Position numbers and translations under genes: made by a program | Assembly: GCA_022565745.1 (NCBI GenBank) | Contig: JAIUMB010000104.1 | Span: 1 to 8,260 of the forward strand | Length of the DNA stretch: 8,260 nt | Direction: 5' to 3' | Source: Cryomorphaceae bacterium | GTDB lineage: Bacteria > Bacteroidota > Bacteroidia > Flavobacteriales > Schleiferiaceae | Shown: piece by piece, positions 1 through 6,110 of the stretch | Numbering within the stretch: position 1 is the stretch's first letter | Layout: each line of letters begins with the position of its first letter | Notes under the pieces: model-generated | What the model was told of the DNA's origin: nothing | Databases searched by the model: none | Seen by the model: the letters and a program-made list of their open reading frames with translations, nothing else

Positions 1-452
1 ATGTCCTTTATTTGCTCAATCTCAAAATCATAACCGTAAACCCGTCTAACCGTTTCTACATCAAACACATTAGGTAGGTGATTGCTGTAACAAATGCGGG
101 TTTTGACATTGGAAAAATGGTTTTTTCTCAGTACCGCCATGATGGGCATGGTCTTAGAAGAAAACGCAATGACCCGGTTAAAGTCTAACTGTGTATTTTT
201 TCCTAAAGTCCATTCCAATACACACGATAGGGGATGACCAAGACGAATGTAATCGAAAGCCGTTGGAAGTTCTGCCAGCACCTCTTTACGGAAATTTACT
301 GCCTGAAATAAGTTTTCAAAAGCCTCTGTGAACTCTGTTTTTGCTTTGGCTTCGTTGTATATATCCAGTCGGTGTGTGGTAAGTTTTAGCCAGTCTTTGG
401 GAATGTGATTCAAAACCTGTTGTAGATAATCCAAATGCTTGCTGTTACTCAT
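1..452 (-). CDS. N-terminal fragment of an unidentified protein, possibly a PLP-dependent transferase (3' end outside window)
   Basis: An open frame starts at the ATG complementary to 450-452 and runs off the left edge without a stop, giving 150 residues (MSNSKHLDYLQQVLNHIP...). There is no signal peptide or membrane segment, so a cytoplasmic protein is expected. The start is supported by a well-formed Bacteroidota promoter 23 bases upstream (475-503), which leaves a leader of about 17 nt. The stretch around residues 70-110 (LGHPLSCVLEW, then VIAFSSKTMPIMAVLRKN) resembles, from memory, the N-terminal region of large (600+ residue) flavobacterial proteins annotated as cystathionine gamma-synthase-like PLP enzymes. 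The PLP-binding part would lie outside the window, so no catalytic lysine or cofactor motif can be seen. The coding nature is well supported by length, codon use and promoter; the family is a weak call. Confidence 0.75.
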   Translation of the reverse strand, partial: MSNSKHLDYLQQVLNHIPKDWLKLTTHRLDIYNEAKAKTEFTEAFENLFQAVNFRKEVLAELPTAFDYIRLGHPLSCVLEWTLGKNTQLDFNRVIAFSSKTMPIMAVLRKNHFSNVKTRICYSNHLPNVFDVETVRRVYGYDFEIEQIKD

Positions 453-474
453 AATATATTCTAATTTTAAGTGC

Positions 475-503
475 CAAAGGTACAATACCATTTATCGAAA
501 CAA
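475..503 (-). promoter_or_regulatory. Bacteroidota-type promoter for the leftward gene at 452
   Basis: Read leftward, the -33 element TTG is at 503-501. An 18-base spacer follows, then the -7 element TACCTTTG at 482-475, an exact match to the Bacteroidetes consensus TAnnTTTG. Transcription would begin near 469, leaving about 17 nt before the ATG. The same spacer length occurs in the opposite-facing promoter at 534-562. Motif-based call; no transcript evidence. Confidence 0.65.
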
Positions 504-533
504 AATACATTCTACTTTTCTGCCTTTAGGTGA

Positions 534-562
534 TTGAAGTTAATCATTCCTTCTTAATTTTG
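534..562 (+). promoter_or_regulatory. Bacteroidota-type promoter driving the TPP riboswitch and receptor gene
   Basis: TTG at 534-536, an 18-base spacer, then TAATTTTG at 555-562 match the Bacteroidetes -33/-7 consensus (TTG, TAnnTTTG). The expected transcription start near 568 falls just before the first conserved riboswitch bases (GGGGTGC from 574), so the whole aptamer would be transcribed with almost no extra 5' sequence. That fit makes this the likely main promoter of the unit. Confidence 0.7.
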
Positions 563-565
563 CCG

Positions 566-684
566 CGTCTCATGGGGTGCTGATGTCGATCCTAAACGAA
601 GGTAAACAAAGGCTGAGATTATACCCATACTCCAATTCCCGGGAGTAGAACCTGATCCGGATAATGCCGGCGTAGGTAAGTAAA
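566..684 (+). promoter_or_regulatory. TPP riboswitch (THI element)
   Basis: All diagnostic blocks of the thiamin pyrophosphate aptamer occur in order: GGGGTGC (574-580), GGCTGAGA (611-618), ACCC (623-626), AACCTGATC (649-657), and the P5 hairpin CCGG-ATAATG-CCGG (657-670) running into GCGTAGGTAAG (670-680). GGGGT at 574-578 pairs with ACCC to form P2. A facultative hairpin, TACTCC (628-633) with GGAGTA (642-647), sits between ACCC and AACCTGATC, as in many THI elements. The P3 arm (about 583-608) is poorly paired by eye and P1 looks short. It lies in the leader of the TonB-dependent receptor. By family knowledge, TPP binding represses the downstream gene. No intrinsic terminator is visible between the aptamer and the ATG, so control may act on translation or through an alternative helix. 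Confidence 0.95.
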
Positions 685-768
685 ATTGCTTTGCAGTTTT
701 TAGGGATTTATCAATCATCAATTATTCATTTGGAAATCACCCCAGTTTCCTGTCAAAAATTCATTAGA
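682..768 (+). promoter_or_regulatory. Leader between aptamer and start codon; candidate expression platform
   Basis: These 87 bases separate the TPP aptamer from the receptor ATG. There is no U-tract hairpin typical of a terminator. CACCCCA at 738-744 is an exact 7-base complement of TGGGGTG at 573-579, the 5' strand of aptamer helix P2, so the two folds would exclude each other. The same C-run could instead pair locally with GGGATTT at 703-709 (AAATC at 734-738, then CC at 740-741, with one bulged base). Which state permits expression cannot be decided from the sequence. No Shine-Dalgarno sequence precedes the ATG, as is usual in Bacteroidota. Confidence 0.3.
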
Positions 769-3069
769 ATGAATCGACAAGGACTGTTTTCCGTTTTGGC
801 GTTTTTTATAACGCTGACCATGTGGTCACAAACCACCAATCTCAGTGGTTACGTTACCGATAACACCGGTACACCAGTAACCAATGCACAAGTCAATTTG
901 GGCACACAACGCTCCGTTTTGACGAATTCCTCAGGCCAGTACGCCTTTAAAGATGTACCCAATGGCAAGTACTCCATCAATATACGCTATTTTGGTTTTA
1001 AAACCATCTCGGATAGCATATCGCTAATCGGAGGCTTTCAAACGTTTGATGCGTCTCTAATGGTTGATGCCATTGAAACCATTTCGGTAGATGTGACAGG
1101 GGTACGTGTAGACCGCGATGCACCTTTTACGCACGTTACGAGAAATAGGCAAGACATTGAGCGCATTTACACCGGACAAGATGGGGCCTTTTTGCTTGAG
1201 GAACTGTCGCCTTCTATTGTGAGCTACAGCGAAGGGGGAACCAATCTGTCAAATTACGGTGGCTTTCGTTTGCGGGGTATCGACCAAACGCGCATCAATA
1301 TGACACTCAATGGTGTTCCCTTGAACGACATGATCGACCAAGGCGTGTTCTTTTCAAATTTCTCAGATTTTGGGAATAGCATTGAGTCGGTGCAGATTCA
1401 ACGTGGTGTTGGGACCACCTCACACGGTACGTCGTCTTACGCCGGTTCCATCAATTTTGAATCCATTAACCTCATGGATACGGTGCCGCGTGCGGAGGTT
1501 CAGCTTACGGGCGGTTCGTTCAATACCCGCAGAGCCAGTGTTGAAGGTGCTACGGGTAGATTGAAAAACAACACGGCGTTTTACGTTCGTTATTCAAATA
1601 CCACTTCCGATGGCTTTCGCGACAATATGAGTACGAACTCAGAGTCGTTTTTCTTCTCAGGAGGATGGGCTAAAGGCAGTCACTCGCTTAAAGCCACTGG
1701 ATTTTTTGGGCGTTCGCAGAACGGATTGGGGTATTTTCCGGTGAGCATCGACGATATTAATGCCAATCCGAGAACCAATTACAATCACCCCGACGATGTA
1801 GATGATTTTTCGCAGTGGCTGGCACAATTGCAGCACTCGTTTGAAATCAACCGCGAGTGGACACTGACCAATACACTTTATTATGCCGGAGCTGGTGGAG
1901 ATTTTCCATATAATGAAACATTTGAAGATGGGAGCCGACTGTCAATTAATTACCCTTTACGCAATGATCACTACGGTGTAATGAGTGTGCTCAAAGGAAC
2001 ATTTGAAAATGTTTCGCTCACGACAGGTCTGCACGCCAATTTGTTTGATCGCGAAAACATTGAAGAGGATTTATTGGCCTTGCCTGAAAACAGAATGTAC
2101 TATCAAGACTTTAGTCGTAAAAACGAATTATCTGGTTTTGTTAAGGGCTCATACGATTTGGGTAATCTATTTATATATGGCGATGTACAAGTGCGCTATG
2201 TGTCGTTGCAGCTTGGTGGTGACGATAATTTTCTTGGCGAACCGGCCAATATTCCACTTCGTGAATGGGTGTTTGTTAACCCAAAAGTGGGAGCAACGTA
2301 TAAACTAAACAACGAATCACAAGTTTATGCCTCTTTTGGAAGAACCGGTCGAGAGCCAACCCGATTTGATATATTGGGTTCGGTGAATGTCAACCCCGGC
2401 AATATTATGGTTGCCCGCGACCCCAATTTGGTTGTACCGGAGTATGTTAATAACTTAGAAACTGGATATCGCTTTCGCAATCGATTTATCAACTTGCAAT
2501 TGAATGGATTTTACATGCAGTTTGAAAACGAGATTGCCCCCATTGGCGAGTTTATCACGGAGAGCTTTGTGCAGATTTACGAAAACATGACGCCCAGTTA
2601 TCGCTACGGTTTAGAGGTAGATTATGTGGTGCGATTTACTGACTATTTGCGTTTGATGGGAAATGCAACCTGGATGCAGGCCAATATTGAATCTTATACC
2701 GATAATGCTACCGGAGTGGTTTTTGAAAATGTAACGCCCATTTTAACGCCCGAATGGAACGTGCAATCCACTTTGGAAGCTACCGTTTGGAAAGATTTGC
2801 GTTTGGCAGTACGTACGCGCTATCTCAGCGAAGCCTTTATGGAGCTGACCAATAACTCGGATCTTGTTGTGCCACAAAGCTTTATCACCGACCTAAGAGC
2901 GTCTTACACATTCGTGAAATGGGCGGAATTGAGCATTCAGTTCAACAACATTTTCGATGTACAGTACTTCACCTATGGCGCGCCAATATTTGGTGAAAAT
3001 GATGTGCGACCTGGATTCTTCGTTCAGCCGCCACGCCATATTTACGCGACTTTGCGTTTGATGTTTTAA
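769..3069 (+). CDS. TonB-dependent outer-membrane receptor, probably for thiamin or a thiamin precursor
   Basis: A 766-residue TonB-dependent receptor. Residues 1-21 form a Sec signal peptide ending at about MWSQ. Residues 24-100 form a carboxypeptidase-D-regulatory-like beta domain (LSGYVTD, SGQYAFKDVPNGKYSI) typical of Bacteroidota receptors. Residues 115-235 are the plug, with LRGIDQTRINMTLNGVPLND and IESVQIQRGVGTTSHG. The rest is a 22-strand-type barrel ending in RLMF, with the terminal phenylalanine expected of BAM substrates. The ATG at 769 was chosen because the signal peptide starts there; the frame also opens at a TTG at 691, but that sits against the riboswitch. The TPP riboswitch upstream is what suggests the substrate: in Bacteroides, THI-regulated receptors (OMR1/OMthi) take up thiamin with PnuT. 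No pnuT, thiamin kinase or SusD-like gene adjoins it here, and a terminator follows at once. Receptor identity is near certain; the substrate is inferred from regulation. Confidence 0.93.
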   Translation: MNRQGLFSVLAFFITLTMWSQTTNLSGYVTDNTGTPVTNAQVNLGTQRSVLTNSSGQYAFKDVPNGKYSINIRYFGFKTISDSISLIGGFQTFDASLMVDAIETISVDVTGVRVDRDAPFTHVTRNRQDIERIYTGQDGAFLLEELSPSIVSYSEGGTNLSNYGGFRLRGIDQTRINMTLNGVPLNDMIDQGVFFSNFSDFGNSIESVQIQRGVGTTSHGTSSYAGSINFESINLMDTVPRAEVQLTGGSFNTRRASVEGATGRLKNNTAFYVRYSNTTSDGFRDNMSTNSESFFFSGGWAKGSHSLKATGFFGRSQNGLGYFPVSIDDINANPRTNYNHPDDVDDFSQWLAQLQHSFEINREWTLTNTLYYAGAGGDFPYNETFEDGSRLSINYPLRNDHYGVMSVLKGTFENVSLTTGLHANLFDRENIEEDLLALPENRMYYQDFSRKNELSGFVKGSYDLGNLFIYGDVQVRYVSLQLGGDDNFLGEPANIPLREWVFVNPKVGATYKLNNESQVYASFGRTGREPTRFDILGSVNVNPGNIMVARDPNLVVPEYVNNLETGYRFRNRFINLQLNGFYMQFENEIAPIGEFITESFVQIYENMTPSYRYGLEVDYVVRFTDYLRLMGNATWMQANIESYTDNATGVVFENVTPILTPEWNVQSTLEATVWKDLRLAVRTRYLSEAFMELTNNSDLVVPQSFITDLRASYTFVKWAELSIQFNNIFDVQYFTYGAPIFGENDVRPGFFVQPPRHIYATLRLMF

Positions 3070-3078
3070 AGGATTGGG

Positions 3079-3110
3079 AGAGACGTAGCATAATAGGATG
3101 CTACGTCTCT
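3079..3110 (+). terminator. Rho-independent terminator of the receptor gene
   Basis: A perfect 12-bp inverted repeat (3079-3090 with 3099-3110, arm AGAGACGTAGCA) surrounds an 8-base loop and is followed directly by TTTT (3111-3114). It begins 9 bases after the receptor's TAA. The opposite strand has no T-run after the hairpin, so it works mainly rightward. It may still protect the 3' end of the convergent leftward transcript, whose reading frame ends 10 bases away. Confidence 0.9.
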
Positions 3111-3119
3111 TTTTCACCT

Positions 3120-4199
3120 TCAAAATTTATAAATACCAATTTGCCTCTTTTTCCTTTTGTACCCTTGATTTAATTTCGATGCCAGCAGATAATCGCCTTT
3201 TTCGAGTATTGGAGAGCGTTTATTCTCTGTCATAATCAGTTTGTAAGGGCCTCCCACATGAAGAGCGTTGTAGCTGATGACACCATTCTGGTCAACAATT
3301 GCTTCCACAATTTGTCTGTTTTTCTTTAATGAATTGTAGATTTTAAGTTCGCTAAGCTCGACAATTTCTGAATGATTGTTTTTTACGTCATCGTTAAAAA
3401 GTATGCGTAAGTCGTTATCATCTTCATACAGAAGAAATCCGTGGTAATTATCAGTGAGTTTAGATGATTGTCGCTTGTAAATGGTTTTTGTCCATTTATG
3501 GCTTAAATCGTCATTAATTCTAACAACAACGATGCTTCCATTGACAAATGTCATACGTTCACTTTGACTGGTTTTGGTCCTGTTTGTATTCTTGTCTCTT
3601 GTTTCAGTTGTAGTGACGGTCAAATAGCTAAAATATCTTTCTCCAACAAAACTAACAGAGCCATCTTTATGGAGAATAATGTTTCTGGGAGTTAAATCAT
3701 TTAAAATAAAATCTTGACTTTTCTTATTCGGATTCAGACTTTCTTTAAAATACCGATCAAATGAAATGGTATTTTTATTAATTAACTCTCCAGTTAATGT
3801 GTTGATTTTAATGACAAAAACACCATCCATTTTCGTTTTACTGGTTTTTGTAAAATAACACATGGATGTTAGTTCGTCCCCATCTATCACGGAAAGGTGG
3901 GTTTTAATCACTGACATGTCGCGAACCTTCACATTTAACGGTATGATTTCGGTTTCCGTCTCATCAATATTAATCAAATGATAATCATAGTTTTGGTCAT
4001 CGTCTTTGTGTCTTGCGTCTTTATCGTTAAAAATAACAGCCACCAAATGGATACTTCCGTCATTATTAACTACAAAGTTGTGGGTCCAAAACTTTTTTCT
4101 TAGACACGGAAGCTCCACTTCTCTCCTCCATTCGAGTTTAAAATCCTTGTCAAACTTTGCCAGTGCAAAGCGCTCTTTTGCATCTTTTTCTCCGGGTAA
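3120..4199 (-). pseudogene. C-terminal part of the interrupted secreted protein
   Basis: About 359 in-frame codons follow the TAA. The first initiation-type codon is a GTG at 4118-4116, inside VELPCLRKKFW, with no signal peptide, promoter or ribosome-binding context. Independent translation is therefore unlikely, and the true beginning of this segment is the codon right after the stop. It continues the frame and the sequence style of the upstream half and ends in RQIGIYKF. Confidence 0.6.
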
Positions 4200-4700
4200 T
4201 TAGTAGTAAAACAGGAAGTGTTCTTTATTTTGAGAGGCAAACGTTTCGTGCGTAGTATTGTACCATACACCAGCATTATTAAAGTCAAAGGAAATCAGCA
4301 GTTCGTCATTGTCTACTATGGTTTTGCTGTTTTTATCAAAGCGATTTACCGAAATGTACTGGGTATTTCCATTCTTTCTGGCGCTGTACAAGTAAATGTT
4401 TCCATTGATCATGATCGCATCGACAAGTTTATCCTTATCAGGTAGAATCAAATCGATGTTCTCTATAAAGTTTCCATCTAAGTCAACCTTTTGTAAAATA
4501 TATTCTTCAGACAACTCTTTGAAGATGGGCAAGTACTTTTCATGAAGCAAGTAAACGTGTTGTTCATCACTGCCTAATACTTTATGCAAAAAGGTGTTGC
4601 TTTTATAAACGTTTCCCCATGATAAGGAGCTGATTAGATTTTGTGCCGATGTAAAAACAGTAGTAAGCAATAAAAAAGCACTTAGTAAAAATTGTTTCAT
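4200..4700 (-). CDS. N-terminal part of the interrupted secreted protein (166 residues)
   Basis: This is the only part of the broken gene that can be translated from its own start. It begins at ATG 4700 with a signal peptide (cleavage near residue 20) and ends at the premature TAA 4202-4200. The product would be a truncated exported fragment with about a third of the original beta-rich domain, probably unstable. It should be read together with the C-terminal part at 3120-4199, not as a separate gene. Confidence 0.45.
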   Translation of the reverse strand: MKQFLLSAFLLLTTVFTSAQNLISSLSWGNVYKSNTFLHKVLGSDEQHVYLLHEKYLPIFKELSEEYILQKVDLDGNFIENIDLILPDKDKLVDAIMINGNIYLYSARKNGNTQYISVNRFDKNSKTIVDNDELLISFDFNNAGVWYNTTHETFASQNKEHFLFYY

Positions 4701-4766
4701 TCCAGTTGTGGTTTGATTAGATTTAAAAGGGTTTAATGGAAAATTTCATTAAACTTATAGAAAGAT

Positions 4767-4774
4767 CAAAAGTA
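4767..4774 (-). promoter_or_regulatory. Possible -7 promoter element of the secreted-protein gene
   Basis: TACTTTTG read leftward matches TAnnTTTG and lies 66 bases upstream of the ATG at 4700. No TTG is found 17-23 bases further upstream, so the -33 half is missing or degenerate. An inverted repeat, TTTAATG-8 bases-CATTAAA (4732-4753), lies between it and the gene and could be an operator or leader hairpin. Confidence 0.3.
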
Positions 4775-4863
4775 GTCTGTATTTATAAAATCGAGATAGG
4801 TGTTTTATAACATCTTATTAAATAAAATGTGTTTTTTTAAATAAGGCTCTGTAAATAATTGTT

Positions 4864-5616
4864 TTACAAGGTTTTGGTTGAGGGTATTTTTTTTCGAGCC
4901 AATGCCAAATCGCTATCCGTGTCCACACTGATGCCGTAGTGATTGGTAAACGCAACATGCAAAGCTCTTCCATTCTCCAACCAGCGCAATTGCTCAAGCT
5001 TTTCAATCTGTTCTAAAGGACTTTCTTCCATAGCGGAAAAATCAACGAGGGCTTGAGGTCTAAAAGCATACATGCCAATGTGACGAAAATAGTTGGCTTC
5101 TCTTGTCCACTGATCAGTTGGGACATCGCGCATAAAAGGAATCACTTGCCGACTGAAATACAGTGCACGTTGGTATTTGTCGACGGTGAGGTAAACACTG
5201 TTTCCACCTTCCATTTCACCAAAATCAGAAGGGAGGCGCAGTGCCAGGGTAGCCATTTCTACTTCCGGCCGTGAAAACAATGCCACCAATGACAGAATGG
5301 GTGCTGTCTCTATCATAGGTTCGTCGCCTTGAATATTGACAATGACGTCGTAAGTTTCTTCTAAGTGGCTAACCACCTCGGCACAGCGGCTGCTTCCGTT
5401 CACATGGTCGGGGGAGGTCATCATGGCTTCACCGCCAAAATCGCGAACAGCAGCCGCAATGCGTTCGTCGTCTGTGGCGACAATAAGGCGATCCACCGCT
5501 TCTTTAGTACCTTGATACACGTGCCATATCATGGGTTTTCCGTGTATGTCGGCCAGGGGTTTACCAGGAAGTCTGCTCGATGAAAAACGCGCGGGAATGA
5601 TGCCTAATGTTTTCAT
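4864..5616 (-). CDS. kdsB: 3-deoxy-manno-octulosonate cytidylyltransferase (CMP-Kdo synthetase)
   Basis: A cytoplasmic enzyme that activates Kdo with CTP to CMP-Kdo and pyrophosphate, the donor for the Kdo of lipid A-core LPS. At 250 residues it matches the usual family size (E. coli 248). Visible motifs are the nucleotide-binding loop IPARFSSSRLPGKPL (7-21), ATDD (47-50), NIQGDEP (94-100), HIGMYAFR (179-186), LEQIEKLEQLRWLENG (201-216) and VDTDSDL (231-237). The family motif usually written (S/T)GT(D/E)R reads NGSSR here (73-77), a small departure. The ATG at 5616 was preferred over a TTG at 5625 because it gives the standard N-terminus MKTLGIIPARF. It is the last gene of the tight leftward cluster, 9 bases after the cysteine-cluster gene. 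No convincing terminator follows. Confidence 0.95.
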   Translation of the reverse strand: MKTLGIIPARFSSSRLPGKPLADIHGKPMIWHVYQGTKEAVDRLIVATDDERIAAAVRDFGGEAMMTSPDHVNGSSRCAEVVSHLEETYDVIVNIQGDEPMIETAPILSLVALFSRPEVEMATLALRLPSDFGEMEGGNSVYLTVDKYQRALYFSRQVIPFMRDVPTDQWTREANYFRHIGMYAFRPQALVDFSAMEESPLEQIEKLEQLRWLENGRALHVAFTNHYGISVDTDSDLALARKKIPSTKTL

Positions 5617-5625
5617 GATATTCAA

Positions 5626-6090
5626 TTATTTGATGGCCGCCATTACTTTTTGCACGATTTTTTCTGCAGCCGGACAAATGGCTATATTTTTCTCCGTCAG
5701 ATGTAATATGCTGTGCTGGCGCTTTTGCTGGGTGTGGGGATATTCTCTGCAAGCTTTAGGGCGAACGTCGTAAATGCTACAGCGGTTGTCGTTTTCTAAA
5801 AACGTACAAGGTACCGATTTCAGTACATAATCGCCATCTTCATCGATGCGGAGATAGGTTTCCGTAAAACTGCCCGGACGCATATTTAGATGACGCGCAA
5901 TGCGGTCAATGTCTCCATCGGTGAATAAAGGCCCCGTCGTTTTACAGCAATTGGCACAAGTTAAGCAATCGAATTCGGCAAATACTTCTTCGTCGGCTTC
6001 AGCAAAGGCCGCATCTAATATAGCTGGTTTGACCTTTTTAAGAGCTTCAAGAGGACGGGTGCTTTTTTTATGATGTTTCCGCTTGCTCAT
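5626..6090 (-). CDS. YkgJ-type CxxCxxCC cysteine-cluster protein
   Basis: A 154-residue cytoplasmic protein of the YkgJ/UPF0153 family, thought to bind a metal ion or Fe-S cluster. Its biochemical role is not established. The signature C-x2-C-x2-CC is at residues 42, 45, 48 and 49 (DCLTCANCC). Four more conserved-type cysteines follow at 95 (VPCTFL), 104 (RCSIYDVRP), 114 (ACREYP) and 139 (ICPAAE), making eight possible ligands. The first 30 residues are basic (MSKRKHHKKS) and probably flexible. The ATG at 6090 lies 20 bases after the lipoprotein gene, and its TAA lies 9 bases before kdsB, so it is likely translated from the shared transcript. Family assignment is firm; function is not. Confidence 0.92.
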   Translation of the reverse strand: MSKRKHHKKSTRPLEALKKVKPAILDAAFAEADEEVFAEFDCLTCANCCKTTGPLFTDGDIDRIARHLNMRPGSFTETYLRIDEDGDYVLKSVPCTFLENDNRCSIYDVRPKACREYPHTQQKRQHSILHLTEKNIAICPAAEKIVQKVMAAIK

Positions 6091-6110
6091 AATAAGTATA
6101 CTGAGGGTTT

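Larger units (their letters stand above)
3120..4700 (-). pseudogene. Secreted protein of unknown function, interrupted by one in-frame stop
   Basis: From ATG 4700 to TGA 3122-3120 there are 526 codons in one frame, broken only by a TAA at 4202-4200 (codon 167). Residues 1-20 (MKQFLLSAFLLLTTVFTSAQ) are a signal peptide, so the intact protein would be exported. The body has short repeats of the kind Y/F-L-strand, D-x-D/N-G and W, as in beta-propeller-like exported proteins (VDLDGNF, VNNDGSI, HKDGSVSF, DQNGVISY). From memory it resembles uncharacterised exported Bacteroidota proteins of about 500 residues. The sequence across the stop (HFLFYY-stop-LPGEKDAKERFALAKF) continues smoothly, which points to one substitution in a once-intact gene. 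It has a single-gene setting, a possible TACTTTTG promoter element, and lower GC than its neighbours. Alternatives are a sequencing error or readthrough. Function unknown. Confidence 0.75.

Noticed and set aside
691..768. Upstream in-frame TTG start for the TonB-dependent receptor
   Set aside because: It begins just after the riboswitch, adds 26 residues with no signal-peptide character, and the ATG at 769 begins a clean signal peptide.
1370..1564. Small rightward frames inside the receptor gene (also 1985-2308) and a leftward one at its 3' end (2893-3123)
   Set aside because: They lie wholly or almost wholly within the strongly supported receptor gene, in other frames, and have no recognisable domains or starts.
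4100..4288. 62-residue leftward frame across the broken gene, considered as a frameshift bridge
   Set aside because: The two large halves are in the same frame, so no frameshift is needed; this frame is an out-of-frame shadow.
4814..4845. CTTATT...AATAAG inverted repeat after kdsB as a terminator
   Set aside because: The stem is only six A/T-rich pairs with a bulge beyond it, and no T-run follows on the kdsB strand.
5617..5625. TTG start for kdsB three codons upstream
   Set aside because: The ATG at 5616 gives the standard KdsB N-terminus; the TTG adds only MNI and is a weaker start.
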